A DNA stretch of 64,000 bases from an uncultured Bacilli bacterium (lineage in GTDB: Bacteria > Bacillota_I > Bacilli_A > RF39 > UBA660): NCBI GenBank assembly GCA_934162265.1, contig CAKPHZ010000003.1, positions 1 through 64,000 on the forward strand. The letters are read 5' to 3'. Each line of letters starts with the position of its first letter. Within the stretch, counting starts at the first letter, position 1. Under the pieces are notes generated by a model. That model searched no databases and was not told where the DNA came from. It saw only the letters and a program-made list of their open reading frames with translations. Positions 9,003 to 17,751 of this stretch are shown one piece after another. The position numbers were made by a program, and so were the translations under genes.

Positions 9003-9256
9003 ATTATTTTGTCCTTTCTTTTTATATTCAGTTCATTATATCCTTATTTAATGAAGAGATTACTCTTCAATTTAAGTTTAACATAAAAAAATTTTGACTT
9101 CTATAAAATTATGATGACTTTACGATATAAAATATTGGGTAGTCAAATTCTTTATTTACAAGAAAATGTAAAATAGATTAAATGAGCAAAAATTTAATTA
9201 ATCAATTAATTTTCTTTGATATAATCTTTTTAAAGGAGATGAACGGGGTGAAAGTG

Positions 9257-10159
9257 ATGGATACTACTAAGAAAGAAAAAAGTAAGACCAAGAATAAAAT
9301 TAATAAAAATAAAAAGATAAATAAAGATATGAAAAAAGATGAGATATTAGATAACGTAGCGAAGTTTAAAGATAAGAAGAAATTTAATGAAACCAAAGTA
9401 ATTATTTTATTGATGAGGATTATTGTTGTTGTATTGTTAATTATTATTATAATATTTGCTAGTAAATTTATTTCTTATAATACAGATAAAACGATAAATA
9501 ATTCTATTAATAAATCTATTGAAAATACTAATGATGAAAAAAATTCTGTTGATAAAACCAATAAAAATAATGAAGATAAATGTTTGGATAAAGTATCTGA
9601 TACAGCGGAAACAGAAGCCAAAGAAATATTAGATAAATTATTTAAAAATGAAACAGTACGTCATTTAATTGACAATCCCGGCATAACATATTGTGGAGAT
9701 ATTGACAATAGTAAACGGTATACTGAGAAAGAGTTAGGGTTAGATTATGAATGGAATGGCTTATATAAATGTATTTCTTTTAATACTTTTGAAGAACTTA
9801 CTAATTATTTTAAAACTTTTTTTACAGATAATTTCTATAGCGATAAGTTAGAAAATCAAACTTATTCAACTACTGAATATATTTTTCTTAATGACGGAAG
9901 TATTAGATATCGTTTTTATGAAAAGGATGGTTCCCTGTATATGGCTATGTCTGGAAAAGGTAGCAATGTTAATAAATCAAATTTGTTAAATGTTAAATAT
10001 AATATTAAAGAGGCTCTTTTGGATAAAATAAGTGCTAATGTAGAAGCTACTTGGCAAACTTCTAGTGATGATTTTACTTGGGTAGAAAAAATAGATATAG
10101 AAGTTGTTAAAAATAATAATATTTGGAAAATTAATAAATATGATGTTTTAGATGATTAA
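9257..10159 (+). CDS. Membrane-anchored protein with extracellular domain (IseA-like?)
   Basis: About 300 residues if started at ATG 9257. A GTG at 9248 is an alternative, better spaced from AAAGGAG (9233-9238). A very Lys/Asn-rich cytoplasmic leader is followed by one membrane helix (VIILLMRIIVVVLLIIIIIF) and a ~200-residue extracellular domain. That domain (EAKEILDKLF..., FEELTNYFKTFFTDNF, DGSLYMAMSGKG) is the same type as in the protein at 24391. The YFKTF...F...DGSLY pattern resembles IseA-type DL-endopeptidase inhibitors, which restrain cell-wall hydrolases. That is a weak match. A TATAAT-like box lies at ~9220. Confidence 0.7.
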   Translation: MDTTKKEKSKTKNKINKNKKINKDMKKDEILDNVAKFKDKKKFNETKVIILLMRIIVVVLLIIIIIFASKFISYNTDKTINNSINKSIENTNDEKNSVDKTNKNNEDKCLDKVSDTAETEAKEILDKLFKNETVRHLIDNPGITYCGDIDNSKRYTEKELGLDYEWNGLYKCISFNTFEELTNYFKTFFTDNFYSDKLENQTYSTTEYIFLNDGSIRYRFYEKDGSLYMAMSGKGSNVNKSNLLNVKYNIKEALLDKISANVEATWQTSSDDFTWVEKIDIEVVKNNNIWKINKYDVLDD

Positions 10160-10179
10160 TTATTATAAATAAAGAATTT

Positions 10180-10209
10180 AGATACTTTTTTAGAGAGTAT
10201 CTATTTTTC
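10180..10209 (+). terminator. Terminator
   Basis: AGATACT (10180-10186) pairs with AGTATCT (10196-10202), followed by ATTTTTCT, just after the gene ending at 10159. Confidence 0.85.
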
Positions 10210-10292
10210 TAGTTAATTTTAGTTAAGTATTTTAATTTTATAAGTACTTATTTATTTATAGTGTATAATATGGTTTAAGTGAGGTGGTACTA

Positions 10293-11531
10293 ATGAAGAG
10301 AATTATCTTTCATATTGATGTAAATAATGCTTTTTTATCTTGGACAGCTGTAGAAAAGCTTCGGAATGGTGAAAAGGTGGATATTCGGAAACGCTACGCT
10401 GTAATTGGTGGAGATGAAGCAGCAAGGCGAGGAATTGTTACGGCTAAGAGTGATTTATGTAAAAAGTGTGGGGTTAAAACTGCTGATACTTTATATAGTG
10501 CTAGGAAGAAATGTCCCTATTTAGAAGTATATGCTGGAGATTTTAAAGTATTTCGAAAATATTCAGATTTAATGTATCAATACTTATTACGGTATACTAA
10601 TGTTATTGAAAGGTATTCTATTGATGAATGTTTTTTAGATTATACTGCCTCTAAAAATTTATTTGGAGCTCCTGTTAAAGTTGCTTACCAAATCAAAGAT
10701 GATATTTACCGATTATTTGGTTTTACGGTTAATGTGGGGGTTGGTAATAATAAGTTAGAGGCTAAGATGGCTTCTGATTTTGAAAAACCCAATAAAGTTC
10801 ACACTTTATTTGATGAAGAGATTTCCACAAAGATGTGGATTCTTCCTATTGAAGACTTATTTATGTTAGGAAAGTCTAGTGCTAAATCTTTGAGAGAAAT
10901 GGGCATTGAAACAATAGGCGAACTTGCTCATTATGATAGAGAAAAGTTAGTAAAAAAATTTAAAAGTCACGGGAATTTGATGTGGGAATTTGCTAACGGA
11001 ATCGATAATAGCGAAGTTAGTTATCAAAAGAAAGAAGCAAAAAGCATTTCTTGCTCGACGGTTTTACCTTATGATTATAATAATCGAGATGAGTGTTTAA
11101 AAGTACTTCGACAGCTTTCAATGGAAGTAGGAAGAAAGTTACGGTTTAAAAAAGTTTATGCTAAAAATGTTAGTATTTGGATTAAGTATAATAATTTTGT
11201 TAAAGTTAGTAAACAAAAGAATTTAGAAAATGCTATTTATAATGATATGGATATTTTTCATATTGCTACACAATTATTTGATTTTTTATGGGATAAAGAT
11301 AATCTTATTAGGGGATTATGTGTTGGAGTTGGAAATTTTTCTAGTGGTCATGATAGACAATTATCTTTGTTTGAAAGTAAGAATACTGTAGTTGAAAATT
11401 GTGATGAGAAAAATAATAAATTACAAGAAGCAATTGACAAAATAAGAGATAAATATGGTAGTGATACAATTGTATACGCTGATATGAAAATAGAAAAAAG
11501 AGGGACTAATCATGAACGAAAAACAAATTAA
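10293..11531 (+). CDS. dinB: DNA polymerase IV/V-type Y-family polymerase
   Basis: A 412-residue translesion polymerase. The start ATG 10293 follows GAGGTGG. The N-terminal HIDVNNAFLSW holds the first catalytic Asp and YSIDECFLDYT holds the catalytic Asp-Glu pair. HhH-like little-finger segments follow (LPIEDLFMLGKSSAKSL). It belongs to the Bacillota subgroup with an insertion after the first motif (GEKVDIRKRYAVIGGD). I see no LexA/DinR box upstream, so SOS control is not evident. The last 20 bases overlap the next gene, indicating coupled translation. Confidence 0.93.
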   Translation: MKRIIFHIDVNNAFLSWTAVEKLRNGEKVDIRKRYAVIGGDEAARRGIVTAKSDLCKKCGVKTADTLYSARKKCPYLEVYAGDFKVFRKYSDLMYQYLLRYTNVIERYSIDECFLDYTASKNLFGAPVKVAYQIKDDIYRLFGFTVNVGVGNNKLEAKMASDFEKPNKVHTLFDEEISTKMWILPIEDLFMLGKSSAKSLREMGIETIGELAHYDREKLVKKFKSHGNLMWEFANGIDNSEVSYQKKEAKSISCSTVLPYDYNNRDECLKVLRQLSMEVGRKLRFKKVYAKNVSIWIKYNNFVKVSKQKNLENAIYNDMDIFHIATQLFDFLWDKDNLIRGLCVGVGNFSSGHDRQLSLFESKNTVVENCDEKNNKLQEAIDKIRDKYGSDTIVYADMKIEKRGTNHERKTN

Positions 11532-12831
11532 AAGGGCTATTGAAGAAAATAGTAATGTAATATATGATAAAGATTTTTTCGAGCAACTTAGAGGTAGTAG
11601 TTTATTAGAATTTCGTAAAAATATTAATTTAGTTCAAGATTTAAATCCTACTCTTTACTTAGAGCAAAAAGTAAATCATTATTATGATGAATTACTAAAA
11701 CAATATCATGAAAAAACAGGGTTATTTTTTGAATATGAAAAATTATTAGAGTTTGTTAAAAATAAAGATTATGATCATTTGTCAAAATATACGAAGTATG
11801 ATTATTTTATTGATAGAAAAATGATTTTGAAATTAGAAGATTGTATGCATGATCAAGATAGGATAGAACTTGCTTATCAATATTTATTAAAAAATACAAA
11901 AGAAAAAATTAGTGAAATTATTATTGATGGATTATTTAAAGATACAATTTATAATGTATGGATTAATATTAAAGAAATCCTTAGATATCATAAAAACTTG
12001 AGTGACAAAGAGAAAGTTCTTAGTCAAGAAACTTTAAATTTTTATCAAGAAATTTTAAATATAGATGCGTTATCTAATCCTGATAAAATCAAATTATATC
12101 AGAAGTTAAAAGATAAAAATACCGCCTTATCTTTTTACCAAGATTGGTATAGAGTAAGAAAACACTCCTATCAAAAAATAAAAGATGTTTTATTTAAAGT
12201 AAAAGAAAAAGGTAATTTATTTTGCTATCAAAAAAGTTTAAAAGAAAAAGTACCTATCTATGAATTGGATGGACAAGACTTTTTCATGTTAGTTAATTGT
12301 AGAGATGAATACAAAAATACTGATGTAGTTAGAAGATATTGTTATACTTTAATTTCTCCTTATAATATGGAAGTATTTAGTGGAAAAAAATTTATTTATG
12401 GGTATAGTGATTTTTCCATTGATGAAATCATGCATGTATTTGAAAGTGATATTGCTTCTGCTGGTAATTTTAATACAAATTCTTTTACTACTAGTTTTGT
12501 TAATCGGATTATGACTCCTCAAGAGATTAGTTATTCTAAAGGGTATAGCGAAATTCAAATGGTAAATAAAAGAGTTAATGGAGAATTGAAGGTATTTTAT
12601 ACTAGGCGTCCTAATTATTTGATTGTATTTGATGTAATAGAAGATAGACATCTACAAGAAGCAAAAAGATTAAATATTCCTATTGTAGTTATTCCTACTT
12701 CTAAGTATCGAAAGAAAAGGGCAGAAAGAGAGAAAAAATGTGAAACATTAAATATTCCAAAATTTAAAATTATTTTAGATACTTATACTAATGGCGATGG
12801 TATGGAAAAGGAAAAGAAAGCAAGAAGATAA
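11512..12831 (+). CDS. Hypothetical protein coupled to dinB
   Basis: A 439-residue protein whose start lies inside the end of dinB, so the two are an operon. The first ~270 residues are helical. The C-terminal ~130 residues look like an alpha/beta domain that ends with PNYLIVFDVIEDRHLQEAKR followed by LNIPIVVIPTSKY, reminiscent of a nucleotide- or substrate-pocket strand-helix-strand, then a basic tail. No catalytic signature recognised. Coupling to a translesion polymerase hints at a DNA-damage link, but this is inference. Confidence 0.7.
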   Translation: MNEKQIKRAIEENSNVIYDKDFFEQLRGSSLLEFRKNINLVQDLNPTLYLEQKVNHYYDELLKQYHEKTGLFFEYEKLLEFVKNKDYDHLSKYTKYDYFIDRKMILKLEDCMHDQDRIELAYQYLLKNTKEKISEIIIDGLFKDTIYNVWINIKEILRYHKNLSDKEKVLSQETLNFYQEILNIDALSNPDKIKLYQKLKDKNTALSFYQDWYRVRKHSYQKIKDVLFKVKEKGNLFCYQKSLKEKVPIYELDGQDFFMLVNCRDEYKNTDVVRRYCYTLISPYNMEVFSGKKFIYGYSDFSIDEIMHVFESDIASAGNFNTNSFTTSFVNRIMTPQEISYSKGYSEIQMVNKRVNGELKVFYTRRPNYLIVFDVIEDRHLQEAKRLNIPIVVIPTSKYRKKRAEREKKCETLNIPKFKIILDTYTNGDGMEKEKKARR

Positions 12832-13022
12832 TATTTAATTTTTAAAACAAAAGGAATTTGTTTATTGGTATAGTTATCTATTTTCAGAAATATGATAAAG
12901 AAGTATTGTTATTGTATAAAAAATTTATTGTTAGTAAATTATGATTTATTTATTTTTATTTTTGATATAATTATTTTAAGAAAGATAATTGTATCTTTTT
13001 TATTTTAGAAAGAAGTGTAAAA

Positions 13023-15182
13023 ATGAATCAAGAAATTATTAAAGAAATTGCTGCTACTTTGAATGTTCAGATGAAGCAAGTAGAAAGTGTTTTGAAACTA
13101 CTTAGTGAGGGAAATACTGTTCCTTTTATTGCCCGGTATCGTAAAGAGGCTACGGGGGCTTTGGATGAAGAGCAAATTCGTCAAATTAACGAGGTGTATG
13201 AATATCAAGTTAATTTATTGAAGCGTAAGGAAGATGTTATTCGTTTGATTGATGAGAAAGGGCTTCTTACGGATGATTTAAAGAAAGATATTATGAAATG
13301 TGAGAAGTTGGTTGAGGTTGAAGATTTATATCGTCCATTTAAAGAAAAAAAGAAGACAAAGGCTACAGAGGCAATTAAGAATGGTCTTGAGCCTATGGCT
13401 AAGATTATAATGAGTTTCCCTTTAAATATTGATATGGAGGAACTTGCTGGAAGATATTTGAATGAGGCAGTTAAAAATACTGATGAGGCAATTCAAGGGG
13501 CTAAATATATTATTGCAGAGTGGATTAGTGATAATGCTAGCTATCGTAAATACTTAAGAAATAATATGATGAATTATGGGGTTATTGTTTCTAAGATGAA
13601 GAAAAAAGCTGAAGATGAGCATGGTATTTATGAGATGTATTATGATTATAGTGAAAAAGTGAAATATATTAAGCCTCACCGTATTCTTGCGATGAATCGT
13701 GGAGAAAAAGAAGGAATATTAAGTATCGGGATTGAAGTAGATACGGATTATGTATTAGGATTTTTTGATAAGAAAATTATTAAAAATGAGAAGAGTCCTG
13801 TTACTGAATATGTTAAAGATGCGATTCGTGATAGTTATAAACGTTTGATTTTTCCTAGTGTTGAAAGAGAAGTTAGAGCAGAATTAAAAGAGGTTGCTGA
13901 AACACAAGCGATTGATGTATTTGGAAAGAATTTGGAAAAGTTGCTTTTACAGGCACCAATGAAAGATAAGGTAGTATTAGGTTTTGACCCAGCTTATCGT
14001 ACTGGATGTAAGTTAGCCGTTATTGATCCTACTTCAAGGATTTTAAATATTAGTAAAATTTATCCTCATGAACCTCATAATAAATGGGATGAAGCAAAAA
14101 AGATTATTAAAGATTTAATAAAAAAATATAATGTTGATATTATTGCTGTTGGAAATGGTACTGCTTCTCGTGAAAGTGAAAAGTTAGTAGCAGAAATTTG
14201 TCAGGAATATACAGAGAAAAAAATTGCTTTTGTGATTGTTAGTGAGGCTGGTGCTTCTGTTTATTCAGCTAGTCCTCTTGCTATTTCAGAGTTTCCTGAT
14301 TTGCATGTTGAAGAGCGAAGCGCAATTAGTATTGGTAGAAGATTACAAGATCCACTTAGTGAATTAGTTAAGATTGATTCAAAAAGTATTGGCGTTGGTC
14401 AATATCAGCATGATGTAAATCAAAAGAAATTGAATGAGTCTCTAGACTTTGTTGTTAGTAAAGCTGTTAACGCTGTTGGGGTAAATATTAATACTGCTAG
14501 TCCTTCTATTTTGAAATATGTTTCTGGACTTACGAAGACAACAATTGATAAGATTATTAAGTATCGTGAGAAGCATGGAAAGATTTTATCTAGAGAAGAA
14601 ATTTTGGATGAAAAGTTAGTTTCTCCGAAGGTTTATGAACAGTCTGTTGGTTTTATGAGAGTAATTGATGGAGAGAATATTTTAGATAAGACCTCTATTC
14701 ACCCAGAGAGTTATCAAGCTACTTTAGAACTTTTAACGAACTTAGGTCTTGATACTAGTAATATTGGTAGTGAAGAGTTGATGAAAAAGTTAGAGGATTT
14801 AGATTTAGAGAAATATTCAAAAGAGCATGGTGTTGATATTTATACTTTAGAGGATATTGTAAAATGTTTAAAGCAACCAAATCGTGATTTTCGCGATGAT
14901 TATCAAAAGCCATTACTTCGCAGTGATATTTTAAAGATTGAAGATTTAAAAAGAGGAATGGAATTAGAAGGAACAGTTCGTAATGTTGTTGATTTTGGGG
15001 TGTTCATTGATATTGGGCTTCATGATGATGGTCTTGCTCATATTTCTAAATTGACTAAGGATTATATTAAACATCCAATGGAAGTTGTTAATGTTGGGGA
15101 TATTGTGAAGTGTTATGTTGATGATGTTAATTTAGAGAAAAATAAAGTTAGTTTATCTTTAATTAATCCATCAGAAATTTAA
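13023..15182 (+). CDS. tex: Tex family transcription accessory protein
   Basis: A 719-residue protein of standard Tex length. N-terminal helical Tex domain (IPFIARYRKEATGALDEEQ type), YqgF/RNase H-like core (VVLGFDPAYRTGCKLAVID), helix-hairpin-helix segments (NTASPSILKYVSGL) and a C-terminal S1 RNA-binding domain (GMELEGTVRNVVDFGVFID). Tex binds nucleic acid and influences transcription elongation and RNA turnover. GAAAGAAG precedes the ATG, and a TATAAT-type box is at ~12965. Confidence 0.96.
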   Translation: MNQEIIKEIAATLNVQMKQVESVLKLLSEGNTVPFIARYRKEATGALDEEQIRQINEVYEYQVNLLKRKEDVIRLIDEKGLLTDDLKKDIMKCEKLVEVEDLYRPFKEKKKTKATEAIKNGLEPMAKIIMSFPLNIDMEELAGRYLNEAVKNTDEAIQGAKYIIAEWISDNASYRKYLRNNMMNYGVIVSKMKKKAEDEHGIYEMYYDYSEKVKYIKPHRILAMNRGEKEGILSIGIEVDTDYVLGFFDKKIIKNEKSPVTEYVKDAIRDSYKRLIFPSVEREVRAELKEVAETQAIDVFGKNLEKLLLQAPMKDKVVLGFDPAYRTGCKLAVIDPTSRILNISKIYPHEPHNKWDEAKKIIKDLIKKYNVDIIAVGNGTASRESEKLVAEICQEYTEKKIAFVIVSEAGASVYSASPLAISEFPDLHVEERSAISIGRRLQDPLSELVKIDSKSIGVGQYQHDVNQKKLNESLDFVVSKAVNAVGVNINTASPSILKYVSGLTKTTIDKIIKYREKHGKILSREEILDEKLVSPKVYEQSVGFMRVIDGENILDKTSIHPESYQATLELLTNLGLDTSNIGSEELMKKLEDLDLEKYSKEHGVDIYTLEDIVKCLKQPNRDFRDDYQKPLLRSDILKIEDLKRGMELEGTVRNVVDFGVFIDIGLHDDGLAHISKLTKDYIKHPMEVVNVGDIVKCYVDDVNLEKNKVSLSLINPSEI

Positions 15183-15218
15183 TTCTTGTAGAATTCAACT
15201 TATCGTTTGTTAAAGATG

Positions 15219-15232
15219 GGCCGAATTCTAAT
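15219..15232 (-). repeat. 14-bp inverted copy of part of tRNA-Gly
   Basis: GGCCGAATTCTAAT is the exact reverse complement of tRNA bases 15307-15320 (D-arm to anticodon-stem 5' side). It lies between tex and the tRNA promoter. Confidence 0.75.
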
Positions 15233-15239
15233 AAAACTA

Positions 15240-15268
15240 TTGACAGGTAGACAATTATCTTATATAAT
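15240..15268 (+). promoter_or_regulatory. Promoter of tRNA-Gly
   Basis: A consensus sigma-A promoter: TTGACA at 15240-15245, a 17-base spacer and TATAAT at 15263-15268, 22 bases before the tRNA. Confidence 0.9.
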
Positions 15269-15289
15269 TTTAATTGTCTACTTGGTTAT

Positions 15290-15364
15290 GCAGCTGTGGT
15301 TCAACGATTAGAATTCGGCCTTGCCAAGGCTGAGACGAGGGTTTGACTCCCTTCAGCTGCTCCA
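15290..15364 (+). tRNA. tRNA-Gly(GCC)
   Basis: All arms fold: acceptor GCAGCTG/CAGCTGC with discriminator T and encoded CCA (15362-15364); D-stem GTTC/GAAT; anticodon stem CGGCC/GGCTG with loop TTGCCAA, giving anticodon GCC; T-stem GAGGG/CCCTT with loop TTTGACT. The 3' end is the attachment site of the inovirus prophage, which rebuilds the gene exactly on integration. Confidence 0.95.
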
Positions 15365-15366
15365 TT
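15348..15366 (+). repeat. attL core (prophage left end)
   Basis: TCCCTTCAGCTGCTCCATT, identical to 22511-22529. It overlaps the T-stem, acceptor stem and CCA of tRNA-Gly. Confidence 0.9.
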
Positions 15367-15377
15367 ATTGGTTATAC

Positions 15378-15393
15378 CACGTAATTTTACGTG
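15378..15393. promoter_or_regulatory. Palindrome between attL and integrase
   Basis: CACGTAATTTTACGTG is a near-perfect inverted repeat just outside the integrase stop. It may be a hairpin ending int transcription or a binding site for the integrase or an excision factor. In the excised circle it would lie just upstream of the structural operon. Confidence 0.5.
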
Positions 15394-15405
15394 TTATAAT
15401 ATAAA

Positions 15406-16368
15406 TTAATCTTTAAATGGGTGGATTCTAAGATTAAATTTATACAACATAGTACTAACGAGGTTTGACCTCAAAGAATTAAGAGTTGACAAGACTCTTT
15501 TTTCTTGGCTTAAATCCGTATGGGTATATACATTCAATGTAATAGACGGGTTACTATGCCCTAATCTTCGGGAAATCTCGTTAATAATGATGCCATTATG
15601 AAGTAGTAATGTAGCATGACTATGCCTAAACTGATGTAGCGTTATAGGTCTTAAATTTGCCTTCTGACAGGCTTTTAACTTATAACGGTTAATCGTTGTA
15701 GGTGCTAGTGGTTTCATGCCACCAAATATAAAGTAATCATAATCTAATTGGTGATACAAGTTGTTATAATATTTTTTTAACTTTAGCAAGTCATTTTTTA
15801 AAAATTTATCTATTTTAATTTTACGAACTGATGAACTTGATTTAGGTGTACCCACTTCACGCTTACCGTGTTCACTTATCGTTTTAGTAATACAAATGTA
15901 ATCTCCTTGTAAGTCACTAAATTTCAATGCCATTGCTTCACCTGGTCTAGTGCCAGTAAAAAACATAAGATTAAAAAATTGTTTATATATATTGTTATCA
16001 AGATTTTTTATAAAAAGATTAAATTCTTTTAAATTATAAAAATCTTTTTTTGATGGTTCATATTTTTTCTTAAAATTGCCAACTTTGGAAATAATAGTCT
16101 TATCAAAATTGTAAAATAATGAACAAAACTCAAAAAATGAACACAAAATGTAATACAACGAAGAATTATAACTATTACTGTAATTAAAAGATAGTATATA
16201 ATCTTGCCATGATAGAATTGTACTAGTTGTAATGTCATCTAAATTATAATCTTTAAAAAATGGGTGGATTCTAAAGTTAAATTTATATAACATCGTATCA
16301 AAAGTTTGTTTTTTATAGTGCTTTAAACTATAGATTTTAAAATTTTCATAAGCTTCTTTGAAACTCAT
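15406..16368 (-). CDS. Tyrosine recombinase integrase
   Basis: A 320-residue phage integrase that recombines the phage circle with tRNA-Gly. Catalytic residues: Arg in TGTRPGEAMAL, Lys in TPKSSSSVRKIK, His-x-x-Arg in LHQFRHSHATLLL, His in RRLGHSNPSITLNVYTH and Tyr in VYTH. An N-terminal SAM-like arm/core-binding domain precedes them. The start ATG 16368 sits after GAGGTGAGG; the RBS overlaps the palindrome CTCACCTCGGTGAG, which could mask it. The C-terminal ~15 residues (TMLYKFNLRIHPF-KD) repeat an N-terminal segment (TMLYKFNFRIHPFFKD). Confidence 0.95.
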   Translation of the reverse strand: MSFKEAYENFKIYSLKHYKKQTFDTMLYKFNFRIHPFFKDYNLDDITTSTILSWQDYILSFNYSNSYNSSLYYILCSFFEFCSLFYNFDKTIISKVGNFKKKYEPSKKDFYNLKEFNLFIKNLDNNIYKQFFNLMFFTGTRPGEAMALKFSDLQGDYICITKTISEHGKREVGTPKSSSSVRKIKIDKFLKNDLLKLKKYYNNLYHQLDYDYFIFGGMKPLAPTTINRYKLKACQKANLRPITLHQFRHSHATLLLHNGIIINEISRRLGHSNPSITLNVYTHTDLSQEKRVLSTLNSLRSNLVSTMLYKFNLRIHPFKD

Positions 16369-16388
16369 ATTCCTCACCTCGGTGAGTT

Positions 16389-16417
16389 ATTATATACACT
16401 ACTTGTTAATTTGTCAA
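16389..16417 (-). promoter_or_regulatory. Integrase promoter
   Basis: On the minus strand TTGACA (16412-16417), a 17-base spacer and TATAAT (16389-16394): a consensus promoter about 20 bases upstream of the int start. It implies int is transcribed independently of the rest of the phage. Confidence 0.85.
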
Positions 16418-16470
16418 ACATCACCTCTTTTTCAAGATTATAACAGTGTTGTTGTCACTTTAAAAGTAAA

Positions 16471-16668
16471 TTAACTATCTTGTTTTTTAGCTGAAATAAT
16501 TTCTTTTCTTTTTTGTTCATTACATAAATGTACACCACAGTCCCAAACTCGACAAGTAGAACAATCATAATTGCATTCTTTTCTCCAACGTCTTCTTATA
16601 GGTTCAACCATTAAATTACAAATCAAATCAAATAAAGAACCTAACATAAAAGCAATAAATAAATTCAT
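16471..16668 (-). CDS. Small Cys-rich phage membrane protein
   Basis: A 65-residue protein. A hydrophobic N-terminal segment (FIAFMLGSLFDLICNLMV) is followed by a basic stretch and a Cys cluster (CNYDCSTCRVWDCGVHLC) that could bind a metal ion. It is the last gene of the rep-proximal group. Not recognised; many inoviruses carry small proteins of unknown role here. Confidence 0.65.
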   Translation of the reverse strand: MNLFIAFMLGSLFDLICNLMVEPIRRRWRKECNYDCSTCRVWDCGVHLCNEQKRKEIISAKKQDS

Positions 16669-16692
16669 TAATCTATCTCCTTTCTTTTTTTA

Positions 16693-16887
16693 TTATGGTA
16701 ATAAATTACCTGAAGAAACATCTATAAGAGCTACTCCCACTATAAACATTGACATTATTATACACAAAATCATAATAGGTAATGATGAAAATTCTTCATC
16801 ACTATGTATAAAAAGTATGTAAAAAAGTAAAAAAGATATTGGTAAAGCTAAAAAATTAAGTATTAATAAAGTATTTAAATCTATCAT
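16693..16887 (-). CDS. Small two-helix phage membrane protein
   Basis: A 64-residue protein with two membrane helices (LLILNFLALPISFLLFYILF and PIMILCIIMSMFIVGVALI). Its start touches the rep stop at 16887, so it is co-translated with Rep. Role unknown; an assembly or superinfection-related protein is possible. Confidence 0.65.
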   Translation of the reverse strand: MIDLNTLLILNFLALPISFLLFYILFIHSDEEFSSLPIMILCIIMSMFIVGVALIDVSSGNLLP

Positions 16888-17474
16888 TATTCTACTTCCT
16901 TTCTCTTTTTATCTTTCTCAACTTCACTTAAAAATTTATGTCTTTTAGATTTTATATAAGTATTAAATAATATAGTATGTGTACAAGCTACTAAACACAT
17001 GTTAGGATACTCTCTTAAATTATAAATTAAATCTCTATATTCCACGATATTGTTTTCTTCTATAAAATCCAAAATTTCTTGGATAAACTTATCTACTTCG
17101 GTCTTAGTTAAAGAATCAACTGAAGATGGATCAAATCCACCAAGTAAAACTCTATCTCTATCGTCATATTGATATTTATCAGGATTATCAAGATGAATAT
17201 GATATCTATACATACCTCTTAAACTTTCCAATTTAATTGGTATTGTCATATTCAAACTATCGCACAAATCCTTAACATGTTTTTGAGTAGTAGGACCATC
17301 ATAATTAAAAATTATATGGTAATGAGGCTTCTTCGGTTCTCCTGTTGGATCTAAATCTTTATCATGTAAAGGACTGATTGCAATTTGAAGTCCAGTTTCC
17401 TGGAGAAGTTCGATCCAATTTGTTGGTAGGCTTTCAGGATAAGCAACACAAGCCCAAATTCTTCCTTTTTTCAT
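16887..17474 (-). CDS. Rolling-circle replication initiator (Rep_2 / pMV158-type HUH)
   Basis: A 195-residue Rep starting at ATG 17474 (TTGGAGG upstream; an upstream in-frame GTG is not needed). It nicks one strand at the origin to start rolling-circle replication. Motifs: ISPLHDKDLDPTGEPKKPHYHII, where HYH is the HUH metal site, and MYRYHIHLDNPDKYQY with candidate catalytic Tyr residues. The family is common in Gram-positive plasmids. Its cognate-looking nick site lies 50 bases upstream of the gene. Confidence 0.92.
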   Translation of the reverse strand: MKKGRIWACVAYPESLPTNWIELLQETGLQIAISPLHDKDLDPTGEPKKPHYHIIFNYDGPTTQKHVKDLCDSLNMTIPIKLESLRGMYRYHIHLDNPDKYQYDDRDRVLLGGFDPSSVDSLTKTEVDKFIQEILDFIEENNIVEYRDLIYNLREYPNMCLVACTHTILFNTYIKSKRHKFLSEVEKDKKRKEVE

Positions 17475-17516
17475 AATTAAATACCTCCAATTTGTCACAA
17501 TTCACAATGCACCCAT

Positions 17517-17541
17517 AGGGGGATGTCGTAGTAATCCCCCC
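17517..17541 (-). other. Double-strand origin nick-site hairpin
   Basis: GGGGGAT (17518-17524) pairs with ATCCCCC (17534-17540). The whole 9-base loop, read on the minus strand, is TACTACGAC, the nick consensus TACTACG/AC of the pMV158/pLS1 Rep family. It matches the Rep type encoded next to it. Confidence 0.9.
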
Positions 17542-17688
17542 TGGTGTGTCAAACAAAACCCCTTATTTTTTCGCTTTTTGAAAAAAGCTAGCAAAAACTT
17601 TTAATCTTCTTTAGAAGAAGCAATCACAAACCAAAAAAAAAATTTATAATTTTCCTTGTTGGTTTCAAAATAATTATGGTAGTGAACA

Positions 17689-17749
17689 GTTTGTCAATAA
17701 GCAATCCGGCATAATGCAGTTGCTTATTCCGTTTGCAAAGTTGACAAAC
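17689..17749 (-). other. Nested hairpin, candidate packaging signal or single-strand origin
   Basis: The inner stem AATAAGCAA (17696-17704) / TTGCTTATT (17720-17728) sits inside an outer stem GTTTGTCAA (17689-17697) / TTGACAAAC (17741-17749). It immediately follows the Zot gene. The structure is clear; the function is inferred from position. Confidence 0.5.
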
Positions 17750-17751
17750 AG

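Larger units (their letters stand above)
17475..17751 (-). other. Intergenic replication/packaging region of the inovirus
   Basis: A 277-base region with no convincing gene. It holds the nick-site hairpin (17517-17541), a GCTTTTT-G-AAAAAAGC hairpin near 17572-17588 and a nested hairpin (17689-17749). In filamentous phages the main intergenic region carries both origins and the packaging signal, so this is its likely equivalent. Confidence 0.75.

Noticed and set aside
10210..10292. LexA/DinR operator before dinB
   Set aside because: No GAAC-N4-GTTC-type box in either orientation.
15378..15393. Standard rho-independent terminator
   Set aside because: A palindrome is present but no T-run follows on either strand, so it is listed only as a regulatory or hairpin site.
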